Shown: piece after piece, positions 27,264 through 35,441 of the stretch
Numbering within the stretch: the first letter of the stretch is position 1
Layout of the letters: every line of letters starts with the position of its first letter
NCBI RefSeq assembly: GCF_021495345.1
Contig: NZ_CP099397.1
Location: 4,843,001 to 4,907,000 of the forward strand
Source: Pseudomonas hydrolytica
GTDB lineage: Bacteria; Pseudomonadota; Gammaproteobacteria; Pseudomonadales; Pseudomonadaceae
Length of the DNA stretch: 64,000 nt
Reading direction: 5' to 3'
Notes under the pieces: model-generated
Told to the model about the DNA's origin: nothing
What the model saw: the letters and a program-made list of their open reading frames with translations, nothing else
The model's database searches: none
Position numbers and translations under genes: made by a program

Positions 27264-28031
27264 ATGCGCGTTTTGTTTGCCCTGTTGCTGATTGGCCTGG
27301 GTCTGCCGGCCCTGGCGGACGATCACCTGCGCCTATACCAGGCCGCCGGCTGGCCGCAACAGCGCGAGCACTTCAATCAGGCGCTCGATGCCGCCCAGCA
27401 ACGCTACCGCAGCACCCTGCCGCCGGCGGTGTATCAGGCCCTGGTGGACAACAGCAATCGCCGCTTCGCCGCTGCCGCCATCGACCAGCGCGCGCAGCAC
27501 AGCCTGCGCATGGAGCTGACCGACCCGCAGCCGGCGCTGGCCTTCTTCCAGTCCGAGCTAGGCCGCAAGGTCGTCGCCGCCGAGCAGCTGGCCACCCGCA
27601 GCGATCAGCTGGCCAAGTATGCCAACGGCCTGCCGCGCACCGATGCCGATGCCACCCGCCGCCTGCTGATTCGTCATCTGGCCCAGGCCCTGCCGGCCAA
27701 GGAAGCCGGCGCCGAAGTCAGCCTGGCGCTGGCCGGCGTGGCGGCCGACAGCCTCAGCCAGATGATCCCCGGCCTGCTCGGCGGCGGCCAGGCGCAGAGC
27801 CTGCTCAATGGCCAGCGTGCCCGCCTGATGGCGCAGATCGAGCAGGATCTGGACAACACCCTGCTGCACGTCTACCGCGACCTGAGCGACCCGGAACTGG
27901 AGCAGTTCGTCGAGTTTGCCCAGTCCGAAGACGGCAAGGCCTATTACCAGGCCGCCCTGCAGGCCCTGCGCGCCGGCCTGGCCGTAGGCGTCAGCACCGC
28001 CGACCTGGAGCCGGCGCCGCAGGGAATTTGA
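27264..28031 (+). CDS. secreted DUF2059-like protein
   Basis: A 255-residue periplasmic protein: signal peptide about 1-18 (VLFALLLIGLGLPALA) and an all-helical mature part. Two repeated elements of the DUF2059 kind are visible: ALAFFQSELGRKVVAAE (about 92-108) and QFVEFAQSEDGKAYYQAALQAL (about 213-234), i.e. a residue-rich helix ending Ser-x-x-Gly-x-K. Its function is unknown. The preceding GGAGTTCC offers a moderate ribosome site. It is divergent from the oxygenase gene. Confidence 0.7.
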   Translation: MRVLFALLLIGLGLPALADDHLRLYQAAGWPQQREHFNQALDAAQQRYRSTLPPAVYQALVDNSNRRFAAAAIDQRAQHSLRMELTDPQPALAFFQSELGRKVVAAEQLATRSDQLAKYANGLPRTDADATRRLLIRHLAQALPAKEAGAEVSLALAGVAADSLSQMIPGLLGGGQAQSLLNGQRARLMAQIEQDLDNTLLHVYRDLSDPELEQFVEFAQSEDGKAYYQAALQALRAGLAVGVSTADLEPAPQGI

Positions 28032-28080
28032 ACGACTCGGATGTCCTAGGCCGCCCAGCGCAGCCTGGAGCAAAGGCTTC

Positions 28081-29022
28081 CTACGCCAGTCGCTCGCGCA
28101 GAAAGTCGAAGTAGCGCTGGCGCAGCGCCTCGTTCTCGTTGGCCAGATGATGCCGGGCCTCCGTCAGCCGCAGAATCTCCGGCTGGCGGAACTTGTCCTG
28201 CAGCACCTCGAGGTTGTAACGCCAGTCCACCGTCATGTCCGCCTCTCCCTGAATGATCAGCGGGCTGTGCTCGCTGCGCGCCGCCGCCTCGATGCGCGGC
28301 ACCCACTGGGCCAGCGCGCCGACCCAGGCGGTGGGCAGGCTGCGCGGCTGTAGCGGGTCGAGGTTGTGGACGAAATCGATGAAGGTGGCGTCGCTGGAGT
28401 TCTCGCTGAAACGCCGGGGAATCTCGCGCACGAAGGGACTGAGCAGGCGGTAGCTGAGCTTCGACCAGGCCCAGGCACGCGGCCGCACCAGTGGCGCCAG
28501 AAGGATGCTCTGGCCCAGCTCGGGACGCTGGGCGCCGGTCAGCAGGTAGTCCAGCAGAATCGCCCCACCGGTGCTCTGCCCGCAGAGGTGCCAGGGTTGC
28601 GGCAACCCCAGCTCGGCAGCCTGTTCGAACAAGCCGGCCAGCACCTGCTGGTACTCGGCGAAGTCGCCGATGCTGGCGCGCGCGCCGCTGGAAAGCCCAT
28701 GGCCCGGCAGATCGCAGGCGAGCACGGCGAAGTTCATGGCCAGCGCCCAGTCGACCACGTGGCGGTACAGCCCCATATGGTCGTAGTAGCCGTGCAGCAG
28801 CAGCAGAGTGCCGCACGGTTCGGCCGGCGCCCAGAGCTGTACGGCAATCTGATAGCCGGCGGCGTTGAAGCTGCCGAGGCGGTTGTCCAGCCCGACATGG
28901 CGCGCGCTCAGATCGAGCCCGTAGAAACTGCGATAGGCCTGCAGCGCCGGCAAATCGAGGCGCGCTGCGGCCAAGGGTCGCAGCAGAGGGCGCAGTTGCT
29001 CGGGCTGAAAGGGCTCTGACAT
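28081..29022 (-). CDS. alpha/beta hydrolase, lysophospholipase-like
   Basis: A 313-residue serine hydrolase. An oxyanion loop (LLLLHGYYDHMGLY), a cap, the nucleophile elbow GQSTGG with Ser150, an acid in GEADMTVDW (Asp262 or Asp266) and a His pair at 291-292 complete the triad. It resembles the monoglyceride lipase/lysophospholipase (Hydrolase_4) group. Start 29022 (MSEPFQ) has GGAAAG upstream; 29034 and longer forms are open but unsupported. The substrate is unknown. It is convergent with the secreted protein gene at 27264. Confidence 0.82.
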   Translation of the reverse strand: MSEPFQPEQLRPLLRPLAAARLDLPALQAYRSFYGLDLSARHVGLDNRLGSFNAAGYQIAVQLWAPAEPCGTLLLLHGYYDHMGLYRHVVDWALAMNFAVLACDLPGHGLSSGARASIGDFAEYQQVLAGLFEQAAELGLPQPWHLCGQSTGGAILLDYLLTGAQRPELGQSILLAPLVRPRAWAWSKLSYRLLSPFVREIPRRFSENSSDATFIDFVHNLDPLQPRSLPTAWVGALAQWVPRIEAAARSEHSPLIIQGEADMTVDWRYNLEVLQDKFRQPEILRLTEARHHLANENEALRQRYFDFLRERLA

Positions 29023-29137
29023 GGGGCTTTCCATAGGGCAAAGGGCAGATTGTGACGGTATGGCAGCGATGGCTGCGATATTCAGCTGCCAGGCGCATCG
29101 TGGCAAGCTACACGCCCTTTTCCGCCCGGCGCCTGCC

Positions 29138-29719
29138 ATGCTCCGTCTTTCGCGCAAGAATCTGCTCATCGCGCTGCTCGCCCTGGCCTGGCTGGTCGGC
29201 ATGCTGCTGGCCTATCGCTGGTTCGAGACGCGCTATATGCGCACCTTTGACGAGCGTGCGGCGGTGTTCTCCGGCGCCGAGCTGCGCCTGCCGGAGGCAA
29301 TCGCGGGCCCCGGCGCCATACGCCTGGTGCATTTCTGGGACCCGGCCTGCCCGTGCAATGTCGGCAATCAGCAGCACCTGGCCGAGCTGGTGCAGCGCTA
29401 TGCGCCGCAGGGCGTTACCTTTCACGTCGTGCAGAAGCCTGGCGGCAAGGGCAGGCTGCCGCCCGAACTGGCGGCGCTGCAGCCGATCGAGTCGATGCCC
29501 GGCAGTGCCGACCTGCCCGCCAGCCCCGCCGTCGCGATCTGGGACCGGCAAGGCCGGCTGGCCTACTTCGGCCCCTACAGCGAAGGGCTGGTGTGCAATT
29601 CGAGCAACAGCTTCATCGAGCCGATACTCGAAGCGCTGGCCGAAGGCCGCACGGTCGATGCCAGCAATACCCTGGCGGTCGGTTGCTTCTGCGAATGGGC
29701 CCAGCCGAGCGACGGCTGA
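29138..29719 (+). CDS. membrane-anchored thioredoxin-fold protein (DUF6436-like)
   Basis: A 193-residue protein with one N-terminal membrane segment (LLIALLALAWLVGMLLAY, about 9-26) and a periplasmic thioredoxin-like domain: RLVHFWDPACPCNVGNQQHL carries a CxC where thioredoxins have CxxC, then FHVVQKPGG and LPASPAVAIWD with the expected cis-Pro. Another CxC lies near the end (CFCEW). The CxC suggests thiol chemistry or metal binding rather than classic disulfide oxidation. The start at 29138 is chosen for the membrane anchor. Confidence 0.75.
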   Translation: MLRLSRKNLLIALLALAWLVGMLLAYRWFETRYMRTFDERAAVFSGAELRLPEAIAGPGAIRLVHFWDPACPCNVGNQQHLAELVQRYAPQGVTFHVVQKPGGKGRLPPELAALQPIESMPGSADLPASPAVAIWDRQGRLAYFGPYSEGLVCNSSNSFIEPILEALAEGRTVDASNTLAVGCFCEWAQPSDG

Positions 29720-29804
29720 ACCGCGAGCCGCGATTGCAGTGGGATAGCGCCGCAACCCGGGCAGCGGATCTGTCAGCGGATACGGCGCCCGCGCGGCATG
29801 CCCT

Positions 29805-30833
29805 TCACGCTCCATGCGAACCGTGACGCGGCGCCAGACCTCGCGGCGTGCCGCCCTGCCAGCGGCGAAAGGCGCGGTAGAACGGCGACAGCTCGGCGAA
29901 TCCACAGGCGCGCGCCACCTCACGCACCCCCAGCCCCTGATCCAGCAGACGCAGCGCGCGCAAGCGACGCACTTCGTCGTGCAGGGCGCGAAAACTGCTG
30001 CCCTGCTCGCTCAGCGCCTTCTGCAGGGCGCCGCGTCTACTGCCCAACGCCGATGCACAGTGCTCCAGGGTGCAGGGCGCAGAGCCGAGATTCAGCTCCA
30101 GCCAGTAGCGCACCCGAGCCAGCAACTGGTTCTCCACCAGCTCGGCCAACTGCTTCTCGGCCTCTGCACTGAGCACCTCGAACAGCCTGGGGCTGGCGCT
30201 GCGCGACGGCCGAGCGAGCATCGCGCGCGGCAGGATCAGCGCATCGTGCGGCTGGGCGAAACGCGGCTCGACACCCAGCAGGCGCCGGTGCTCGGCAAGC
30301 CGGCGCGGCGCGTGGTGGCGAAAATCGACGCCCAGCAGGGGCAGCTCGCCAGCGGCTGCGGCGAGAATCTTCGCCAGCAGCACGGCCAGGCATTCCATCT
30401 GCTGGCGCAGCGAGCCAACCCCGCGGTAGTTGAGGTCGATGATCAGCCGCGCCTGCTCGCCCTGCTCCTCCAGACGGGCGGCGAAACCACCGGACAGTAT
30501 GTGCTGGAAGCGCACGAAGGCCTGCAGACCCTGGCGCAGATCCCGCGCCGCCAGCAGCAGGTAACCGACCACGTCCATCGGACGCGGCTGCATCACCTCC
30601 CCCAGGTGCAGACCGATGTCGACGTCGCCGCTGATGCCTTCCAGCGCCTGCCAGAAGCGCGGGGCGCTGTCGTGGTCCTCTCGCGCCTCCAGCAGCGGCG
30701 CGGCCAGCGCCGCGCCGGCATAGGCGCGCCGATAGGTGTCGGTGGGGTCCAGTCCCAGGGCGGTCAGCGCCTCGTAGAGCAGGCGACGCAGGGTGGAGGA
30801 ATGGGTCAGGGCAACGAATTCGCTATCGGCCAT
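29805..30833 (-). CDS. AraC-family transcriptional regulator (OruR/ArgR-like type)
   Basis: A 342-residue regulator. The first 200 residues match the Arabinose_bd (PF12625) sensor type (ISGDVDIGLHLGEVMQP, GYLLLAARDLRQGLQAF). The C-terminal 100 form two helix-turn-helix motifs (CTLEHCASALGSRRGALQKAL and GVREVARACGFAELSPFYRAF). It is divergent from the acylase gene with 113 bases between, so it is the prime candidate to regulate it, as with the corresponding P. aeruginosa gene pair. The effector is unknown; a fatty-acid or lactone product would be logical but is inference. Confidence 0.85.
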   Translation of the reverse strand: MADSEFVALTHSSTLRRLLYEALTALGLDPTDTYRRAYAGAALAAPLLEAREDHDSAPRFWQALEGISGDVDIGLHLGEVMQPRPMDVVGYLLLAARDLRQGLQAFVRFQHILSGGFAARLEEQGEQARLIIDLNYRGVGSLRQQMECLAVLLAKILAAAAGELPLLGVDFRHHAPRRLAEHRRLLGVEPRFAQPHDALILPRAMLARPSRSASPRLFEVLSAEAEKQLAELVENQLLARVRYWLELNLGSAPCTLEHCASALGSRRGALQKALSEQGSSFRALHDEVRRLRALRLLDQGLGVREVARACGFAELSPFYRAFRRWQGGTPRGLAPRHGSHGA

Positions 30834-30946
30834 GGCGGTTCTCGGCGGCTATTGACCATAGACTTTCAGCCGCGCGGCATTTGGTCAATGTCGTGCGCCG
30901 GCCGCCTGCGCACAATGCAGCGCGACGATAACAACAAGGATTGGCA

Positions 30947-33325
30947 ATGAAACGCACCCTGACTGCCGTTGCCCTGCTGGTCGCCGTCACTGGCGGCGGC
31001 CTGGGCTGGTATCTGCACGGCAAACAGCCACTGCGCGACGGCGAGCTTCGCCTCGACCAGCTGCAGGCGCCGGTCACCGTGCGCTACGACGAGCGTGGTG
31101 TACCGCACATCCGCGCCGAGCACGAAGCCGACCTGTACCGCGCCCTGGGCTATGTGCACGCCCAGGACCGCCTGTTCCAGATGGAAATCCTCCGGCGCCT
31201 GGCCCGAGGCGAGCTGGCCGAGGTGCTCGGCGAGAAGCTGGTGGCCACCGACCGCCTGTTCCGCACCCTGGGCATCCGCGCCCATGCCGACGAGTACGCC
31301 ACCCGCCTTGACCGCGACAGCCCGGCCGGCCGTGCCCTGCTGGCCTACCTCGACGGCATCAACCAGTACCAGACCAGCCGCCCCCTGCCGCTGGAGTTCG
31401 ACCTGCTGGGCATCGAGCCGCGCCCCTTCAGCGTCGCCGACACCCTCAGCGTGGCCGGCTACATGGCCTACAGTTTCGCCGCCGCCTTCCGTACCGAGCC
31501 GCTGCTGACCCACGTGCGCGACCAGCTCGGCGCCGATTACCTCGAGGTGTTCGACCTCGACTGGCATCCGCAGGGCGTGGTCGGCCCCGCGCTCGCCGAT
31601 GGCGACTGGCAGGACCTGGCCGCCATCGCCCGCCTCAGCCACGCGGCGCTGCAGGGCAGCGGACTGCCGCAGTTCGAAGGCAGCAACGCCTGGGCTGTCG
31701 CCGGCAACCGCACCGCCAGCGGCAAGCCGTTGCTGGCCGGCGACCCGCACATCCGCTTCGCCGTACCGGCGGTGTGGTACGAGGCACATCTGCAGGCGCC
31801 CGGCTTCGAGCTGTACGGCTACCACCAGGCGCTCAACCCGGTCGCCTCGCTGGGGCACAACCGCGACTTCGCCTGGAGCCTGACCATGTTCCAGAACGAT
31901 GACGTCGACCTGATCGCCGAGCGGGTCAACCCGAACAACCCCGCCCAGGTCTGGTATCAGGGCCGCTGGGTGGACCTGCAAAGCCGCAGCGAAACCATCG
32001 AGGTCAAGGACGGCGAGCCGGTGCAGCTGACTCTGCGCCGCTCGCCGCACGGCCCGCTGATAAACGATGCCCTGGGCGAGAACGCCGGCAGCACGCCGAT
32101 CGCCCTGTGGTGGGCCTTTCTGGAAACCGACAACCCGATTCTCGACGCCTTCTACCAGCTGAACCGCGCCGACAGCCTGGACAAGGCCCGCGCCGCCGCG
32201 CAGAAGATCGAAGCGCCCGGGCTCAACGTGGTCTGGGCCAACGCCAGCGGCGACATCGGCTGGTGGGCGGCGGCCCGGCTGCCGCTGCGCCCCGCCGGAG
32301 TCAATCCGAACTTCATCCTCGACGGCGCCAGCGGCGAAGCGGAGAAACCCGGCTGGCATCCGTTCAGCGCCAACCCGCAGGAAGAGAACCCGGCGCGCGG
32401 CTACATCCTCTCGGCCAACTACCAGCCGGTACCCGCCAGCGGCATCGAGATTCCCGGCTACTACAACCTGCCCGACCGCGGCCAGCGCCTGAACCAGCGC
32501 CTCGGCGACGCCGCGGTGAAATGGGACCTGGAAAACAGCCAGGCGCTGCAGCTCGACCCCGGCACCGGCTATGGCCCGCGCCTGCTGGCACCGCTGCTGG
32601 ACGAGTTGCGCGACGCCGCCGCAGACGATCAGGAGCGCGCGCTGGTGCAGCTGCTGGCCGAGTGGAATGGCGATCACCCGCTCGATTCAGTGGCCGCCAC
32701 CCTGTTCAATCAGCTGACCTACCAACTGGCCCGCGAGGCGATGGCCGACGAGCTGGGCGAGGCCCTGTTCGACAGCCTGCTGCTGACCCGCGTGCTGGAC
32801 ACCGCCCTGCCGCGCCTGACCGCGGCTGCCGACTCGCCCTGGTGGAATCGCCAGGGCAGCGGGCAGCGCGAGACACGTGCGCAGATCGTCGCCGCGGCCT
32901 GGCGCGCCAGCCTCGCCCACCTGCGCGGCCAGCTCGGCGACGACAGCCGCGCATGGACCTGGGGCCGTGCCCACACCCTGACGCACGAACATCCGCTGGG
33001 TCAGCAGCAGCCGCTGAACCGGCTGTTCAATGTCGGTCCGTTCGCCGCGCCCGGCGGCCATGAAACGCCGAACAACCTGTCGCACAAGGTCGGCCCCGCG
33101 CCCTGGCCGGTGGTATACGGCCCCTCGACTCGGCGCCTGGTGGATCTGGCCGACGCCGACAAGGCGCTGGGCGGCATTCCGGTAGGGCAGAGCGGCGTGC
33201 CGTTCGATGCCCATTACCAGGATCAGGCAGCGGCACACGTGGCCGGCCAGTACCAGCCGCAACACCTCAGCGAAGCGGACGTGGCCGCGCACGCCCGGGC
33301 GACGCTGAAGCTGCTGCCGCGCTGA
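30947..33325 (+). CDS. penicillin/acyl-homoserine-lactone acylase (HacB-like)
   Basis: A 792-residue Ntn-hydrolase precursor. A signal anchor (about 1-22) leads to the alpha chain; the autocleavage site is in FEGSNAWAVAG, with Ser246 as the new N-terminal nucleophile of the beta chain. YVHAQDRLFQMEILRR, a family signature, is at about 69-84, and LGHNRDFAWSLT and the WGRAHTLTHEHPLG region complete the site. It likely removes acyl chains from N-acyl homoserine lactones (quorum quenching) in the periplasm, as P. aeruginosa HacB (PA0305) does. AAGGA lies six bases before the start. It is divergent from an AraC regulator. Confidence 0.85.
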   Translation: MKRTLTAVALLVAVTGGGLGWYLHGKQPLRDGELRLDQLQAPVTVRYDERGVPHIRAEHEADLYRALGYVHAQDRLFQMEILRRLARGELAEVLGEKLVATDRLFRTLGIRAHADEYATRLDRDSPAGRALLAYLDGINQYQTSRPLPLEFDLLGIEPRPFSVADTLSVAGYMAYSFAAAFRTEPLLTHVRDQLGADYLEVFDLDWHPQGVVGPALADGDWQDLAAIARLSHAALQGSGLPQFEGSNAWAVAGNRTASGKPLLAGDPHIRFAVPAVWYEAHLQAPGFELYGYHQALNPVASLGHNRDFAWSLTMFQNDDVDLIAERVNPNNPAQVWYQGRWVDLQSRSETIEVKDGEPVQLTLRRSPHGPLINDALGENAGSTPIALWWAFLETDNPILDAFYQLNRADSLDKARAAAQKIEAPGLNVVWANASGDIGWWAAARLPLRPAGVNPNFILDGASGEAEKPGWHPFSANPQEENPARGYILSANYQPVPASGIEIPGYYNLPDRGQRLNQRLGDAAVKWDLENSQALQLDPGTGYGPRLLAPLLDELRDAAADDQERALVQLLAEWNGDHPLDSVAATLFNQLTYQLAREAMADELGEALFDSLLLTRVLDTALPRLTAAADSPWWNRQGSGQRETRAQIVAAAWRASLAHLRGQLGDDSRAWTWGRAHTLTHEHPLGQQQPLNRLFNVGPFAAPGGHETPNNLSHKVGPAPWPVVYGPSTRRLVDLADADKALGGIPVGQSGVPFDAHYQDQAAAHVAGQYQPQHLSEADVAAHARATLKLLPR

Positions 33326-33351
33326 CTGGGGCAGCGATCCGGAACACAGCG

Positions 33352-33391
33352 TGGTGCGCCATCGGTGCATCGCGCTGCAAGCTGGTGCACC
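33352..33391. promoter_or_regulatory. possible NtrC enhancer half-sites
   Basis: TGCGCCATCGGTGCA (33355-33369) and CTGCAAGCTGGTGCACC (33375-33391) contain GGTGCA/TGCACC half-sites, although the spacing is shorter than the usual TGCACC-N5-GGTGCA dyad. They lie 85-125 bases upstream of the sigma-54 promoter, a suitable enhancer distance. Confidence 0.4.
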
Positions 33392-33473
33392 GTGGCGCCG
33401 CAAATGGCGCCATGACCCTCGCCTGGGGCCCTACAGCCCGCGATAAACAGGCTTTCCAGACCCGGTAATAAAA

Positions 33474-33490
33474 TTGGCACACGCCCTGCA
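33474..33490 (+). promoter_or_regulatory. sigma-54 (-24/-12) promoter
   Basis: TTGGCACACGCCCTGCA has the invariant GG (33476-33477) and GC (33488-33489) exactly ten bases apart, with the TTGGCAC and TGCA context of RpoN promoters. It points to the right. The predicted start of transcription is near 33500, just before the first 47-base repeat module. Confidence 0.8.
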
Positions 33491-33499
33491 TAGGCTAAG

Positions 33500-33663
33500 G
33501 CAAACCCAGTTTTGGGGACCTTGGTACAGGCAGGCCGGGGAATCCCCTTCTTTATGCGACGCCACCGCGCGTCATGTGCAACGCGCCGCCGCTCGCCAAC
33601 GAGCACGGCGCCACCCGTTTCGGGGACCTTGGTACAGGCAGGCCGGGGAATCCCCCTCTTTAT
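33500..33663 (+). ncRNA. nrsZ: NrsZ-like nitrogen-regulated small RNA (two modules)
   Basis: Between hacB and the hypothetical gene at 33660 there is no credible protein gene. Instead a 47-base module occurs twice (33509-33555 and 33617-33663) with two differences. Each contains GGGGACCTTGGTACAGGCAG and ends in a GGGGAATCCCC hairpin followed by TCTTTAT, resembling a processing or termination site. A sigma-54 promoter sits ten bases upstream. In P. aeruginosa the NtrC/RpoN-dependent sRNA NrsZ lies between ntrC and PA5126, is cut into similar modules of about 60 bases and controls rhamnolipid genes. Here the PA5126-like gene and trmL follow. The 3' end is approximate and overlaps the convergent gene's stop. 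Confidence 0.72.
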
Positions 33664-34103
33664 TCGGGACGCAGTGCCAGTCGGGCACGCCAGCGTCCAT
33701 CCTCCTGCGCACCGTGCCATTGCCCCGCCAGCGGGCGCGGTGACACCAGCACCAGCAGCAGATCCCGTCCATCACGCTGCACGCGCCAGTTGACCAGCCC
33801 CAGCGCCAGGTTCAACTGGCCCTCACGCTCGCGCCCGTAGGCATTCTCGTAGCGATACACCAGGGCGCCGCCGACAGGCTCGGCATGTGCCTGCGGCTCG
33901 CGGTTGAAATGCAGCTGCAGCCCCTCGGCCCAGGGCTCGACATCCTCGATGCGCAGTGGCGGCGGGTCGAACAGCCGGCCGAGCATCATGCCGACGAGAA
34001 AGGCGATAAGCATCACCGAGCCCACGAAGCGCCAGCGAAGTCGCGGCCGAGGATCCTCGACCGGCGTAGAATGGCGGTCATCCCTGTGTTCGGAGCCCTG
34101 CAT
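33660..34103 (-). CDS. hypothetical single-pass membrane protein (PA5126-like)
   Basis: A protein of about 147 residues with an Arg-rich cytoplasmic leader, one membrane segment (FVGSVMLIAFLVGMMLG) and a small periplasmic domain rich in charged beta-like strands (GALVYRYENAYGREREGQLNLALG). I do not recognise a family. The ATG at 34103 shares a CATG palindrome with the trmL ATG at 34102, so the two divergent genes start on the same four bases; an in-frame ATG at 34115 lies inside trmL. Its last codons run into the second module of the sRNA on the other strand. Confidence 0.65.
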   Translation of the reverse strand: MQGSEHRDDRHSTPVEDPRPRLRWRFVGSVMLIAFLVGMMLGRLFDPPPLRIEDVEPWAEGLQLHFNREPQAHAEPVGGALVYRYENAYGREREGQLNLALGLVNWRVQRDGRDLLLVLVSPRPLAGQWHGAQEDGRWRARLALRPE

Positions 34104-34566
34104 GTTCCACGTCATCCTCTTTCAACCGGAAATTCCACCCAATACCGGCAACATTATCAGGCTGTGCGCCAACAGCGGCTGCCAACTGCACCTGATCGAG
34201 CCACTGGGTTTCGAACTGGACGACAAGCGCCTGCGCCGCGCCGGCCTGGACTATCACGAGTACGCCACGCTCAAGCGCCACGCCGATCTGCAGAGCTGCC
34301 TGGACAGCCTCGGTCAGCCGCGCCTGTTCGCCTTCACCACCAAGGGCTCGCAACCCTTCCACGAGATCGCCTACCAGCCGGGCGATGCCTTTCTGTTCGG
34401 CCCGGAGAGCCGCGGCCTGCCGGAGGAAGTACGCAACGCCCTGCCACCCGAGCAGCGCGTGCGCCTGCCGATGCGCGCTGGTTGCCGCAGCCTGAATCTG
34501 TCCAACACCGTGGCCGTGACCGTTTACGAGGCCTGGCGACAGAACGGCTTTGCCGAAGCCGAGTAA
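34102..34566 (+). CDS. trmL: tRNA (cytidine(34)-2'-O)-methyltransferase
   Basis: A 154-residue SPOUT methyltransferase that 2'-O-methylates the wobble base of tRNA-Leu species. The trefoil-knot motifs are PEIPPNTGNIIRLCANSG at 9-26, LFGPESRGLPEEV near 97-109 and LPMRAGCRSLNLSNTVAV at about 125-142. The length is standard. Its start overlaps that of the divergent hypothetical gene. It is convergent with secB, from which it is separated by a bidirectional hairpin. Confidence 0.96.
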   Translation: MFHVILFQPEIPPNTGNIIRLCANSGCQLHLIEPLGFELDDKRLRRAGLDYHEYATLKRHADLQSCLDSLGQPRLFAFTTKGSQPFHEIAYQPGDAFLFGPESRGLPEEVRNALPPEQRVRLPMRAGCRSLNLSNTVAVTVYEAWRQNGFAEAE

Positions 34567-34584
34567 GGCACGCTCCCCGTCACC

Positions 34585-34605
34585 GGTGCGCGCAGCGCAC
34601 CCTGC
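34585..34605. repeat. GTAGGGTGCGC-type palindromic repeat
   Basis: GGTGCGCGCAGCGCACCCTGC between trmL and the secB terminator. Confidence 0.75.
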
Positions 34606-34611
34606 AAAAAG

Positions 34612-34652
34612 CAAAACGCCGCGAACCTGTTGCCAGGAACGCGGCGTTTGCA
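34612..34652 (-). terminator. terminator of the rhodanese-grxC-secB transcript
   Basis: On the minus strand AAACGCCGCG pairs with CGCGGCGTTTT around a loop of about 16 bases and is followed by GCTTTTTGC. It lies 14 bases past the secB stop and may also work for trmL on the other strand. Confidence 0.8.
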
Positions 34653-34665
34653 AGCGGAGCGTCGC

Positions 34666-35151
34666 TTAGTGCGCGGCGGCTTCGCCAGCCTGCTGCATGC
34701 GCTGCAGCTCCTGAGCGTACAGGGCGTCGAAGTTCACCGGCGACAGCATCAACGCCGGGAAGGAGCCGCGGGTCACCAGGCTGTCCAGCGCCTCACGGGC
34801 GTAGGGGAACAGGATGTTCGGGCAGAAGGCACCGAGGGTGTGGCTCATGGAGGCAGCGTCCAGGCCCTTGATCAGGAAGATGCCGGCCTGCTGCACTTCG
34901 GCGATGAAGGCCACTTCTTCGCCGTTCTTCACGGTCACCGACAGGGTCAGCACCACTTCGTGGAAGTCGCCTTCCAGGGTCTTCTGACGGGTGTTGAGGT
35001 CCAGACCGACGCTCGGGGTCCACTCCTGACGGAAGATTTCCGGGCTCTTCGGCGCCTCGAAGGACAGGTCCTTGACGTAGATGCGCTGCAGGGAGAATTG
35101 CGGGTTCTGCGACTCGGCAGCGGCGGCGCCGCTGTTGGCTTGCTCGGTCAT
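34666..35151 (-). CDS. secB: protein-export chaperone SecB
   Basis: This 161-residue cytosolic tetrameric chaperone holds preproteins unfolded and delivers them to Sec[45 protein letters not shown] and the [14 protein letters not shown] segment are family signatures. The start at 35151 (MTEQANSGA) follows AAGG. It is last of a three-gene unit (rhodanese, grxC, secB), the conserved gammaproteobacterial order, with gaps of 1 and 28 bases. Confidence 0.97.
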   Translation of the reverse strand: MTEQANSGAAAAESQNPQFSLQRIYVKDLSFEAPKSPEIFRQEWTPSVGLDLNTRQKTLEGDFHEVVLTLSVTVKNGEEVAFIAEVQQAGIFLIKGLDAASMSHTLGAFCPNILFPYAREALDSLVTRGSFPALMLSPVNFDALYAQELQRMQQAGEAAAH

Positions 35152-35179
35152 GGCGTTTGCCTTCCTTAACGTTGCGGTT

Positions 35180-35440
35180 TCATGCGGGGCTCTGCAGCAG
35201 GGCGTCGAGCTTGCCGGCGCGCTCCAGGGCGTAAAGATCGTCGCAACCGCCCACATGGGTGCTGCCGATCCAGATTTGCGGTACCGAGGTGCGTCCGGCC
35301 TTGCGGGTCATCTCCGCGCGCACGGCCGGCTGGCCGTCGACGCGAATCTCCTGATAGTCAACGCCCTTGCTGGCCAGCAGCTGCTTGGCGCGGATGCAGT
35401 AGGGGCACCAGTCGCTGGAATAGATGACCACGTCGGCCAT
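35180..35440 (-). CDS. grxC: glutaredoxin 3
   Basis: This 86-residue dithiol glutaredoxin has the active site CPYC at Cys12-Cys15 and the GSH-binding TSVPQIWIG (cis-Pro) and HVGGCDDL motifs. It reduces glutathione-mixed disulfides and ribonucleotide reductase. The next gene upstream, the rhodanese-like protein, ends one base before it, so the two should be co-transcribed with secB. Confidence 0.97.
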   Translation of the reverse strand: MADVVIYSSDWCPYCIRAKQLLASKGVDYQEIRVDGQPAVRAEMTRKAGRTSVPQIWIGSTHVGGCDDLYALERAGKLDALLQSPA

Positions 35441-35441
35441 G

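Noticed and set aside
30866..32677. A 603-codon minus-strand frame inside the acylase gene
   Set aside because: Antisense shadow; the acylase on the plus strand has clear catalytic motifs and a ribosome site.
33480..33663. Small ORFs reading through the two 47-base modules on either strand
   Set aside because: They have no ribosome sites or family matches, and the repeated identity is at nucleotide level including a hairpin, which fits an RNA element better.
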